NCBI GenBank assembly: GCA_945868555.1 | Contig: CAMBMC010000003.1 | Location: forward strand, 1 to 22,731 | Source: Chitinophaga pinensis | GTDB lineage: Bacteria; Bacteroidota; Bacteroidia; Flavobacteriales_D; Crocinitomicaceae | Length of the DNA: 22,731 nucleotides | Direction: 5' to 3' | Shown here: one piece after another, positions 16,116 through 22,674 of the stretch | Position numbering within the stretch: position 1 is the first letter of the stretch | Layout of the letters: every line of letters starts with the position of its first letter | Notes under the pieces: generated by a model | Told to the model about the DNA's origin: nothing | What the model saw: the letters and a program-made list of their open reading frames with translations, nothing else | Database searches by the model: none | Position numbers and translations under genes: made by a program

Positions 16116-17720
16116 ATGAAACAACTTTTTACTCCAGTAATTGGATTGATGCTTACATTTTTGGCTATTCAAACATGTTCCTCACAAGACCGATTTACAG
16201 AAGAATTTTCTCCCGTAAAAAACGAATTGACCGCTTGGGATCCAGTTCGTGGTGAATGGTTGGCCAACAGCATGGTTGCTATGGCGCAACATACAGAAAT
16301 TCCAACCCGCACCTTTCCTGAGAATGTAACACCGATGGAAATGCTCCGATTGGTGCCCCCTGTAAATCAAGATGCAATCCGTGAGCAAATCAATGGTGGA
16401 CAACGAAATGCTACTGAAACATCTGCACCTCAATGGGATTTAATGCATACCATGATCAGCCGCACAGGATGCTCTCCTCGTCAAGGTAGATCATACGGTG
16501 ACCCTCATTTGTCTTCATTTGATGGCGCAAGATACTCTTTTCAAACTGTCGGTGAATTCGTTATGGCGCGTTCACGTTCAGGCCGCTTCGAGGTGCAATC
16601 ACGTCAACAAGCGCAATCGGATGATTTTTCGTTGAACACTGCCTTGGCAATGAATGTTGATGGTGACCGAGTAACCCTTTACGCAATGAACAGACCCGAT
16701 AACAATGCGCAAACGGCATTGCGCATCAATGGGGAACCGATGATGATGGTCCGCGATGTCTATTTCTTGCCTCGTGGAGGAACGGTCCGCTATAGCAACC
16801 GAAGTTATGTGATTACCTGGCCAACAGGTGAAGTAGTGACTGCAGAAATGCGCGGTTCAGGAATGATGAGTTTCATCAATGTCGCTGTTCAGATTTTTCC
16901 GTGTTCTGGTGAGCAGTACGATGGGTTATTGGGCAACGCAAATGGCATAGACCGCGATGATTTTGAAACAGGTTCGGGCATGAATCGTCCGGCTTACATG
17001 TCATTTTCTTCATTTGGAAACGACCAAATGCAGCAGGCCTCCAATGAAATGGAGAAAGAATACCTCGCTTTTTTAGCGCGCGATTTCGCTCGGGTATGGA
17101 GAATCACGCCGATGACTTCCTTGTTTGAATACTTGCCGGGAGAATCTACCTTGACGTATACAGATGAGCGCTTTCCGCGTGTACACCGCACCATCAATGA
17201 CCTGACACCAAACCAACAAGCAACAGCTAGAAGATCCTGTGAAGAAAACGGTGTCTCACAAGAGGACATGAAAGGCTGCATTTATGACATGGCCTACTTG
17301 AGTATTCCTGGAAATCCTCGGCCTGCCATTCATGATCAAACAACAGGATTAACCCTTGGAAGAATTGATGGTGTTGTTCGAAACGACAACAATGGTGTGG
17401 TAATCAATTCTGTGAAACAAGAGCGCGGAGAAGGCACGCCGCAAGCACAGCCACTTGGGCAGCAAACAGGAGCAGAGCGCAATTCACAACAACAACAAAA
17501 AGTGGTAACGCCTCAAACCCAACCAGCGCAAGAACGACCGGTTCAGGAAAAACCAAAACAAGAAAAACCAGTTCAAGCACCGATCCAAATCAACAATGGA
17601 GGGGGTAGGGGAAATGGAGGTGGAACACCAACCACGCCAACCAACACTGCACCAACTAGAGGTGGTGGCGGAACAACACCTGTGCTCACAACGCCAACGG
17701 TGAAGCCTGGGAAAGGGTAG
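16116..17720 (+). CDS. Secreted protein with von Willebrand factor type D domain
   Basis: The product has 534 residues from the ATG at 16116; the frame is open from 16083, but the later ATG gives a normal signal peptide, MKQLFTPVIGLMLTFLAIQ. The central part is a VWD domain: GDPHLSSFDGARYSFQ begins near residue 128, and GLLGNANGIDRDDF near residue 270 closes it. Cys119 and Cys263 flank this unit and could form a disulfide. From about residue 430 the chain becomes low-complexity: Gln- and Pro-rich with repeated QEKP/QERP, then Gly/Thr/Pro-rich to the end. No type IX sorting domain is visible at the C-terminus. VWD domains in bacteria are surface or extracellular modules of unknown role, often linked to adhesion. 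The gene has no co-oriented partner. Confidence 0.85.
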   Translation: MKQLFTPVIGLMLTFLAIQTCSSQDRFTEEFSPVKNELTAWDPVRGEWLANSMVAMAQHTEIPTRTFPENVTPMEMLRLVPPVNQDAIREQINGGQRNATETSAPQWDLMHTMISRTGCSPRQGRSYGDPHLSSFDGARYSFQTVGEFVMARSRSGRFEVQSRQQAQSDDFSLNTALAMNVDGDRVTLYAMNRPDNNAQTALRINGEPMMMVRDVYFLPRGGTVRYSNRSYVITWPTGEVVTAEMRGSGMMSFINVAVQIFPCSGEQYDGLLGNANGIDRDDFETGSGMNRPAYMSFSSFGNDQMQQASNEMEKEYLAFLARDFARVWRITPMTSLFEYLPGESTLTYTDERFPRVHRTINDLTPNQQATARRSCEENGVSQEDMKGCIYDMAYLSIPGNPRPAIHDQTTGLTLGRIDGVVRNDNNGVVINSVKQERGEGTPQAQPLGQQTGAERNSQQQQKVVTPQTQPAQERPVQEKPKQEKPVQAPIQINNGGGRGNGGGTPTTPTNTAPTRGGGGTTPVLTTPTVKPGKG

Positions 17721-17724
17721 GGTT

Positions 17725-17772
17725 AGATGTTCAGATATCAGGATATTAAGACATCAAGATTTTAAGACTTGA
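17725..17772. repeat. Degenerate short tandem repeat
   Basis: The stretch reads as loose 8-base units (AGATATCA, GGATATTA, AGACATCA, AGATTTTA, AGACTT). It sits between the VWD gene and the palindrome at 17784. The units are imperfect and no function is apparent. Confidence 0.35.
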
Positions 17773-17783
17773 ATCACACTTCG

Positions 17784-17823
17784 TAATTCGTAACTCGTGG
17801 CTTCGAGAACCTCAGCCACCAAA
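17784..17823. repeat. REP-like intergenic palindrome, copy 2
   Basis: These forty bases are identical to 8860-8899, with the hairpin core at 17797-17819. Further TTCGTAACTCGTAAC units follow immediately to 17838. It lies in the convergent gap between the VWD gene and the small membrane protein gene, at the left border of the accessory block. Confidence 0.75.
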
Positions 17824-17843
17824 TTCGTAACTCGTAACTAATG

Positions 17844-18287
17844 TTAATACCTTGAGGACTTTTCAGTTGTCATTTTTTCAAGAAAATCTATGAACTCAGG
17901 CTTGTATTTCAATTTATTTTCAGGCTGACCAAACCAAGTTTTGTGAATTGAATATTCAACAAAAATGACATCCTGCCAACTATGCATGAGATTTTCATTT
18001 CCCCGATCATAGAGTGTCTCACAAAAATTTATAGAGAGGAAAGCATACGCCTCATATTTCACACGTTCGTTACCCGAAAATTCCTTTTTAAAATCTAAAG
18101 TCAAATCCGTATTCCTCAATTCTGGATGCTCAATACCAATAACCAAAATATCCTTGTAAAAAGAATCAAAGACGTCATAGGATCCATCTGTTTTATCTTT
18201 TTTCCATAAAACGATATAAAGGTAAATTGCTACGGCAGATAGTAATGTAGAAGTGGACCCTACGATAAAATTTAAAATGTCTAACAT
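17844..18287 (-). CDS. Small membrane-anchored protein, unknown function
   Basis: The product has 147 residues. It has one N-terminal membrane helix (about residues 8-28, STLLSAVAIYLYIVLW) followed by a basic KKDK stop, so the rest is probably cytoplasmic. The soluble part has a HPELR segment, then YEAYAFLSINFCETLYDRG, then a W...VEYSIHKTWFG block. I recall membrane-anchored uncharacterised proteins with this layout in several phyla, but cannot name the family. The gene starts three bases after the stop of a GNAT acetyltransferase gene, so the two are a translationally linked pair. The stretch looks more AT-rich than the flanking VWD gene. No function is proposed. Confidence 0.75.
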   Translation of the reverse strand: MLDILNFIVGSTSTLLSAVAIYLYIVLWKKDKTDGSYDVFDSFYKDILVIGIEHPELRNTDLTLDFKKEFSGNERVKYEAYAFLSINFCETLYDRGNENLMHSWQDVIFVEYSIHKTWFGQPENKLKYKPEFIDFLEKMTTEKSSRY

Positions 18288-18290
18288 ATT

Positions 18291-18932
18291 TTATTTTTTA
18301 AGTTCTAGATAGGAAATCACCTGAGGCAAACCCAGGATAATTTCATTAATTAGTTTACGCGTAGTATGTTTAGTGTATACCTCGGCGTGTATTTGTTGAA
18401 TAAGAGATGCGCATTCTTCTTTCGAAATTTTAAAATTTGGTAAAACCATTAATTTCATTTCCACAGGTTTTTTAGAAAGATCGAGGGCAGGCAAAAGAAA
18501 ACGAACATTCGAAAGAAGTGCCGCATCATTCCTCAGGTAAAATGCTATTCGTTTTTCTTTCATTTCTCTGTCTTCCCCGAATTCAGGGTTTTCGACTTCT
18601 AAAACCATGATCTTCTTTTGATTTTGCAACTCACTTTTTAAAAATGACAGCATATTTGACCCAATCCCTTTTGACCTTAATTCAACAAGAACTGAGAAAT
18701 AATCGAGCAACACAAAACGCGTTTTTCCCAAGGGAAACAAAAATGCGAAAGCACAAATTTTCCGCTGACATGTACATACAAAAAGTACATTAACTCCTTG
18801 CTGAAAACGAGAAAAAAGAACATCATAAGACTGCCGTTCTTCGGCAGGAAAAACCTCCTCATATTGCTTGTAGACCTCTGCAAACGAAGATGTATCAAGA
18901 GGATTAACCCGGACAAACTCATACTTAGCCAT
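18291..18932 (-). CDS. GNAT-family acetyltransferase
   Basis: The product has 213 residues. The acetyl-CoA-binding motif A is LVELRSKGIGSNML with R-x-x-G-x-G at 86-91, preceded by the strand FVLLDYFSV that usually comes before it. An N-terminal FPAEER segment at 29-34 is also seen in many GNAT proteins. The C-terminal part contains an extra helical segment after the GNAT core. The substrate is unknown. It forms a pair with the membrane-anchored protein gene three bases downstream. A strong terminator (18944-18981) stands directly before its start, so it is separated from the three-gene unit upstream and needs its own promoter or read-through; I could not find a convincing promoter. Confidence 0.75.
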   Translation of the reverse strand: MAKYEFVRVNPLDTSSFAEVYKQYEEVFPAEERQSYDVLFSRFQQGVNVLFVCTCQRKICAFAFLFPLGKTRFVLLDYFSVLVELRSKGIGSNMLSFLKSELQNQKKIMVLEVENPEFGEDREMKEKRIAFYLRNDAALLSNVRFLLPALDLSKKPVEMKLMVLPNFKISKEECASLIQQIHAEVYTKHTTRKLINEIILGLPQVISYLELKK

Positions 18933-18943
18933 GCAGCTTAATG

Positions 18944-18981
18944 AAAAAAGGTCAAAACCACTAAATTGTAGTTTTGACCTT
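18944..18981 (-). terminator. Intrinsic terminator after the three-gene module operon
   Basis: On the minus strand AAGGTCAAAAC (18981-18971) pairs with GTTTTGACCTT (18958-18948) over a 12-base loop, an 11-base perfect stem followed by a T run (18949-18944). It lies 22 bases past the stop of the gene at 19003 and 12 bases before the GNAT start. Confidence 0.88.
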
Positions 18982-19002
18982 CATTATAACTCTACGTTGG
19001 AA

Positions 19003-19380
19003 TTAAAACCACTCAGGGTGTGCCTCTAGCGGTTTACTCGCTCCATGTTCTTCAGCCCATTTATCGAATTGTGACAAGGTCATGTCATTGTGCTCATCCA
19101 ATGAACGGTACAAACGACCATTTTTCTCGTATTTAATCTCCACTTGTGTACCAAATGTTTCTTTGTAGCGCGCTTCAAAAGTCTTAACTTTCATGTTGCC
19201 AGTTGTAGCCATTTCAGAGGCATCTTTCTTTGCACGAACTGTTGAATGATTCACGCTCCAATCCCCCTGGAATACTCCGTCTGGACCAGCAAAAGACAAA
19301 TAGATGTGGTTAAATTTTCCACACCATTCTCTGTTAATCGACTTTAATTTTTTGTTTCCTGCAAATGTAATATCAGCCAT
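19003..19380 (-). CDS. Small two-module protein of unknown function (A)
   Basis: The product has 125 residues, with no signal peptide or membrane segment. It contains two copies of a short module. The first is ITFAGNKKLKSINREWCGKF at the N-terminus. The second, MATTGNMKVKTFEARYKETF in the middle, is followed by QVEIKYEKNGRLYRSL. Each reads as a strand, a Gly-Asn turn, a helix ending in an aromatic plus F, then a strand. The neighbour at 19445 has the same two-module plan, so the genes are paralogues. I recall similar modules in small uncharacterised bacterial proteins but cannot name the family. It is the last gene of a three-gene unit closed by the terminator at 18944-18981. Confidence 0.72.
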   Translation of the reverse strand: MADITFAGNKKLKSINREWCGKFNHIYLSFAGPDGVFQGDWSVNHSTVRAKKDASEMATTGNMKVKTFEARYKETFGTQVEIKYEKNGRLYRSLDEHNDMTLSQFDKWAEEHGASKPLEAHPEWF

Positions 19381-19444
19381 TTCATTTATTGTTTTATTTA
19401 CCTACTCTCATTCGCTTTTCGGTATCCGCGTTTTTAATTCACAT

Positions 19445-19840
19445 TTAGTCCCATTCACCCTCTTTGCAGCCTTCATTTTTCTTTTCAGCATTCAAGGTCG
19501 ATAAGGATTTTTTATCATCTGAGCCTGTTGTATAGTAACGTTTTCCATCTTTCGAAGTATAACATATTTGAACATACAAGCCGAAAATTGTTTCAAACTC
19601 ACGTTCAATATTCCCAACTAGGCGACTTCCCGTAAAGCTGATTTCACCATCTCCTTTTTTTGTTCGAACGGCAGCCAATGATTTCGTTTTATCAACGCCC
19701 GTGATCGTCCCTCCATTAGCCACCAATGTTTTTGCTTCAGGTGGACAGATCTTCAGTCTCAAATATGGGAAATGAGCATTGAATTCTTTCATGATCGTCG
19801 CTACTTTTTTCGTACCTGTTGTTGTAATTTCTCTTGCCAT
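19445..19840 (-). CDS. Small two-module protein of unknown function (B)
   Basis: The product has 131 residues and is a paralogue of the protein at 19003-19380. Module one is ITTTGTKKVATIMKEFNAHF followed by PYLRLKICPPEA. Module two, ISFTGSRLVGNIEREFETIF, is followed by LYVQICYTSKDGKRYYTTG. The spacer between the modules ends AAVRTKKGDGE here and TVRAKKDASE in the paralogue, so the conservation runs across the whole protein. The C-terminus EGCKEGEWD resembles the HPEWF end of the paralogue only in its Trp. It lies nine bases downstream of a tail-anchored protein gene, which suggests joint translation. The function is unknown. Confidence 0.72.
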   Translation of the reverse strand: MAREITTTGTKKVATIMKEFNAHFPYLRLKICPPEAKTLVANGGTITGVDKTKSLAAVRTKKGDGEISFTGSRLVGNIEREFETIFGLYVQICYTSKDGKRYYTTGSDDKKSLSTLNAEKKNEGCKEGEWD

Positions 19841-19849
19841 GTTGATTGA

Positions 19850-20479
19850 TTATTTTTTAGTTAAAAAATATACTACACCAGCGGCTACAAGAACTCCTAT
19901 AAGTGCATATAGCCACCATAAACTTTTCTTCGTTGCCGCCTTGTCTATTGCCTCCTTGAGCGCAGGGTTTACAACTTCGAGGTTATAATCTCCTTTGTTA
20001 AAGGCTTCTTTTCTTTCCACTTGGACAACGCGAACACCATATTGTAACACATGATCGATCAGGTTCTGAATATCACTCTCTCCAGTTTCTGTGTCTTTAC
20101 TCTCCCAAGCTTTGGCAACAAGGACCTCAACCCCATCTGCCGTTGTGAAGATTTCATTCGGTTCTGTAAAATGAGAGGCATGAATATCTAAATCCTGTGC
20201 TTGACATTCCTGACGAATGGAACTAGGCTGTATCACCCCGTAATTGCGCGTAGTATAAGGCTTAAAAAGACTTTTGTAATTCTTTGGCGCGGAAGGATTA
20301 ATCGAGTCTGGAAGCATTTGCTTCATTTCCTCGAATGTTGCCTTGGGATATAAGGTAAAAAGGGCGTCGACTATCCCTAGTGCAGTGCGGTTCATGGCTT
20401 TACCTGTAACCTCAATAACACCTTTTTTTAGAGACGCTCGATCTGAATTCGATAATCTTTCAACTACTTGTATGGACAT
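19850..20479 (-). CDS. Tail-anchored membrane protein of unknown function
   Basis: The product has 209 residues. There is no signal peptide. One hydrophobic helix at the extreme C-terminus (about 187-206, LWWLYALIGVLVAAGVVYFL) ends in TKK, so the protein is a tail-anchored type with a cytoplasmic domain of about 185 residues. That domain shows VDALFTLYPKATFEEMKQMLP near 37-57, FKPYTTRNYGVIQPSSIR near 72-89 and FTTADGVEVLVAKAWES near 111-127. These look like conserved blocks of an uncharacterised family; I cannot assign an activity. It is the first gene of the unit with the two module proteins, so it may recruit them to the inner membrane; this is inference from position. Confidence 0.72.
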   Translation of the reverse strand: MSIQVVERLSNSDRASLKKGVIEVTGKAMNRTALGIVDALFTLYPKATFEEMKQMLPDSINPSAPKNYKSLFKPYTTRNYGVIQPSSIRQECQAQDLDIHASHFTEPNEIFTTADGVEVLVAKAWESKDTETGESDIQNLIDHVLQYGVRVVQVERKEAFNKGDYNLEVVNPALKEAIDKAATKKSLWWLYALIGVLVAAGVVYFLTKK

Positions 20480-20550
20480 AATTCTCTGTATGAAATTTCA
20501 AACAGACCAATTATAGAAATTATTATCTACACGAATTGCACGAAACCCAA

Positions 20551-20570
20551 GTCAAGTTGGGTCAAGTTGG
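20551..20570. repeat. Perfect tandem 10-base duplication
   Basis: GTCAAGTTGG occurs twice in a row. With the preceding CCCAA it also forms a weak inverted repeat (CCCAA/TTGGG). It lies between the esterase stop and the tail-anchored protein gene. On the minus strand the inverted repeat is followed by only three T residues, so it is at best a weak terminator for the esterase gene. Confidence 0.6.
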
Positions 20571-20576
20571 TAAGCG

Positions 20577-22013
20577 TCACTTTTTCAGTAGTTGAACTCG
20601 TTTTGTTGACCTGCCAAAGTCCCCGATGACTTCTATGAAGTACATACCGTCCTCTTCATTTATTTCCATTACGGTAGTCATCTCATTGGTCAATTTTGAT
20701 TGAACCAAGCGTCCAGTGCAACTATACAAATTCACCCGCATGCCACTGTCCCATTTTACAAAATCAATCGTAATGGTTCCAGATGTTGGGTTTGGATGTA
20801 TGGAAAAGTGTGAGTCAAGTTCGCCTAGTTCTAATGCCGCGGTATCACAAATTGGATTTGTGCTTACCAAATTGGCAAAAAACTGAGCCATATTCCCTTC
20901 GCGTAGGATCGTATTGTCGTATGCATGACAAGGATTGGAGGCTTGATCCGTGCAACTTGCTTGACCGAAAACAAAACTATAAGGAAAGGTCGTCGTGGTA
21001 AATTCGTTCTGAATGGTATATCCCAAGTTTTGGTTGGTATTCCAATCTGAAATGGTTCGACTACCGTAGGATTTTGGCGTATTTGCGATGCCATAGCACC
21101 CGTAGCCGTTGGTCATGCACCAAGTTAAGCCCCAGAAAATTTTCGCGCTATCAATGGAAACCACAATGTCGCAAGGCTGATGGTAGGAAAAAATGCTTGG
21201 TTTTGCAGTGCCAGGGGCTTGTTGCGCGATAAGATTGCTGAACATTCCTCCGAAAATATTTCCAACTCCTTTGATGGTGTAGGCCACCGTTGTAGGCTCA
21301 ATTGTACCAGCAATCCCTCCAAGATCGGGCCTAGAAATATTTTGCGCACTGAGATTAGCCCCAACATTGTACACGCAATTTGCTGTATTGGCATTCGGAA
21401 CAGGGGCATTTGACAAGGCAAAGGTTTGAATCGGACGTTCACTACTGACATCCAACAAGGCAGCGCCCAATGAGATAAACGCCCCTGCACTTTCGCCTGT
21501 TAGAAAAACATTGGATGGATCGATGCGATAGGTGTCAGCTCGATTTAATAGGTAACGAAGGGCTCCCTTGGCATCTTGCACCCCGCGATAATACGCGCGA
21601 TACCATTCTGAACTATCCGTTGCAAAAATACAGCTGTAGTTTGGGTAATTGCAGTTCCACAGTTGTTCATCGGCAACGAAACCAAGTCTATAATTAATGC
21701 TTGCAGCTACATATCCACGCTTTGCAAATTGGCGACATGTATATTGAATGCTCGCTTCCGTTTTATCCCCGGCAATAAATGCCCCACCGTGAATCACAAG
21801 GATCAATGGCCGCTTTGATAGGTGACTTGGGTCATCACAATTCGGTAGATACAAATCCAATTTTAAGGAATCCAATTGGCCATCAAATCCAATGTCACTT
21901 CCATAAGTCAAGTTCAATAGACTATCGTAGGTGTATTTTTTATCGATCCATTGCTGACCAAAAAGTGATGAGGATAGAAGTAGTACAGAGAGAATTGCAA
22001 ATAAATGCCGCAT
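20577..22013 (-). CDS. Secreted alpha/beta-hydrolase (esterase-like) with type IX sorting domain
   Basis: The product has 478 residues from the ATG at 22013. A signal peptide, MRHLFAILSVLLLSSSLFGQ, is followed by a carboxylesterase-like fold: the oxyanion motif HGGAF at 75-79 and nucleophile Ser175 in GESAG. Candidate acid and base are Asp282 in HQPCDIVV and His363 in NPCHAYDN. The last 70 or so residues are a type IX secretion C-terminal domain beginning FSIHPNPTSGTI. The enzyme is thus predicted to cross the outer membrane by the type IX system, of which PorZ is encoded in this window, and act outside on an ester. Several Cys residues suggest disulfides. The frame is open to an ATG at 22034, but the promoter -7 box at 22039-22032 overlaps that codon, so 22013 is the start. 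Confidence 0.87.
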   Translation of the reverse strand: MRHLFAILSVLLLSSSLFGQQWIDKKYTYDSLLNLTYGSDIGFDGQLDSLKLDLYLPNCDDPSHLSKRPLILVIHGGAFIAGDKTEASIQYTCRQFAKRGYVAASINYRLGFVADEQLWNCNYPNYSCIFATDSSEWYRAYYRGVQDAKGALRYLLNRADTYRIDPSNVFLTGESAGAFISLGAALLDVSSERPIQTFALSNAPVPNANTANCVYNVGANLSAQNISRPDLGGIAGTIEPTTVAYTIKGVGNIFGGMFSNLIAQQAPGTAKPSIFSYHQPCDIVVSIDSAKIFWGLTWCMTNGYGCYGIANTPKSYGSRTISDWNTNQNLGYTIQNEFTTTTFPYSFVFGQASCTDQASNPCHAYDNTILREGNMAQFFANLVSTNPICDTAALELGELDSHFSIHPNPTSGTITIDFVKWDSGMRVNLYSCTGRLVQSKLTNEMTTVMEINEEDGMYFIEVIGDFGRSTKRVQLLKK

Positions 22014-22031
22014 AATTATAGTGTTTCCATT

Positions 22032-22061
22032 CAAAAGTAAAACTATATTTCAATTATGCAA
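22032..22061 (-). promoter_or_regulatory. Promoter of the secreted esterase gene
   Basis: On the minus strand TTG at 22061-22059 and TACTTTTG at 22039-22032 are separated by exactly 19 bases, a full match to the Bacteroidota promoter. It excludes the upstream ATG at 22034 as a start. Confidence 0.7.
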
Positions 22062-22137
22062 GTTTATCGGGTTTTAACCTCAACGAAACAATAGAACTAT
22101 AGCGTATTCTTTTAGATTGAATAAAACTGAATTTAGG

Positions 22138-22168
22138 TTGTTGAATAACAACAAAGGGATTACCTTTG
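22138..22168 (+). promoter_or_regulatory. Candidate promoter of the tRNA-Arg leader transcript
   Basis: TACCTTTG at 22161-22168 matches TAnnTTTG. TTG occurs 20 bases (22138-22140) and 17 bases (22141-22143) upstream. It points at the tRNA gene with no coding frame between, so the precursor would carry about 160 bases of leader. The box lies inside a perfect 9-base inverted repeat. Confidence 0.5.
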
Positions 22169-22171
22169 TTG
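22149..22171. repeat. Perfect 9-base inverted repeat over the promoter
   Basis: CAACAAAGG (22149-22157) and CCTTTGTTG (22163-22171) are perfectly complementary with a five-base gap. The right arm contains most of the -7 box. It could be an operator or chance overlap; no T run follows, so it is not a terminator. Confidence 0.6.
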
Positions 22172-22202
22172 AGTTTACTATTGGACGATGGATTTATCCA
22201 TT

Positions 22203-22332
22203 GGATCCGTGGCGTAACGTTAAAAAAGGCTCCGTGGCGCAAACTCAAAAAAGGATTTGCACCACCCGCCAAAAAAGGCTCCGTGGCGCAACTGTCCTTT
22301 AGAGGATGTCAGTTGCACCATTCGCCAAAAAA
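22203..22332 (+). repeat. Array of tRNA-Arg 5'-end copies in hairpin units
   Basis: The first 14 or more bases of the adjacent tRNA (GGCTCCGTGGCGCAA) recur upstream. There is an imperfect copy at 22203-22218, a copy at 22228-22242 and a copy at 22277-22295 that matches the tRNA for 19 bases. The last two and the tRNA itself are each preceded by six A residues. Downstream of each of the two better copies lies a complementary arm, giving hairpins at 22234-22265 and 22284-22320. The region holds no protein-coding frame worth calling. Confidence 0.8.
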
Positions 22333-22406
22333 GGCTCCGTGGCGCAACTGTATAGCGCACTGGATTTCGGCTCCAGCGGTTGTGGGTTAGAATCCCTCCG
22401 GGGTCA
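22333..22406 (+). tRNA. tRNA-Arg(UCG)
   Basis: This is a 74-base cloverleaf. The acceptor arm GGCTCCG pairs with CGGGGTC, with two G-U pairs; the discriminator is A and CCA is not encoded. The D stem is GCGC/GCGC. The anticodon arm CTGGA/TCCAG encloses the loop TTTCGGC, placing anticodon TCG at 22367-22369, which reads CGA and other CGN arginine codons. The T stem GTGGG/CCCTC has one U-U mismatch. The T loop is TTAGAAT in place of TTCGAAT, and the D loop is AACTGTATA without the usual GG. Position 19 is therefore U and position 56 is A. The gene is followed by a strong terminator. It is probably functional, but a decayed copy cannot be excluded. Confidence 0.9.
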
Positions 22407-22412
22407 CAAAAC

Positions 22413-22455
22413 AAAACGAGAATGAGTGTGAGAGCGTCATTCTCGTTTTTGTTTT
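22413..22455 (+). terminator. Intrinsic terminator of the tRNA-Arg gene
   Basis: AAAACGAGAATGA (22413-22425) pairs with TCATTCTCGTTTT (22437-22449), a perfect 13-base stem with an 11-base loop, followed by a T-rich stretch. It begins seven bases after the tRNA. Confidence 0.9.
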
Positions 22456-22595
22456 ACTTCATTCTCATTCTGTTTACCTTCGGTGCAGCTACGCAGTCTC
22501 ATTCTTTTTTTTGGAATTTTTTCCAATCCATAACCCTCTCCAAATCCTTATAAAAGTTTGATTTTTCGACTTCCGGGATCACAAAAACAGAGTGA

Positions 22596-22614
22596 CCCTT
22601 CGATGAACTCAGGG
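22596..22614. repeat. REP-like palindrome, related type
   Basis: CCCTTCGATGAACTCAGGG has CCCT paired with AGGG and an inner GA paired with TC, with a two-base TC bulge on the 5' side. The 40-base repeats at 8860 and 17784 have the same architecture with other outer bases. It lies downstream of the tRNA-Arg gene. Confidence 0.5.
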
Positions 22615-22624
22615 CTAAAAGTTG

Positions 22625-22640
22625 TCCCGAATAGTCGGGA
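22625..22640. repeat. Hairpin TCCCGA/TCGGGA
   Basis: TCCCGA and TCGGGA flank a four-base ATAG loop, a perfect 6-base stem 11 bases after the REP-like palindrome. The pair may form one composite intergenic element. Confidence 0.55.
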
Positions 22641-22674
22641 TAAATAGCAAAAGCGACGAAACTCCATTCTTTTT

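Noticed and set aside
16116..16220. VWD protein as a lipoprotein through the Cys after LAIQT
   Set aside because: LAIQTC does not fit a lipobox well; ordinary signal peptidase cleavage near CSSQ is more likely.
8860..17823. The two identical 40-base repeats as ends of one composite transposon
   Set aside because: They are in the same orientation, enclose only housekeeping and secretion genes, and no transposase lies between them.
22222..22332. Second and third tRNA-Arg genes
   Set aside because: Only the first 15-19 bases of the tRNA recur; no anticodon or T arm follows in either copy.
22203..22350. CRISPR array or prophage attachment site
   Set aside because: The repeats are few, uneven in spacing (25, 49, 56 bases) and copy the 5' end of the tRNA, while integrases usually duplicate the 3' end; no cas or integrase gene is near.
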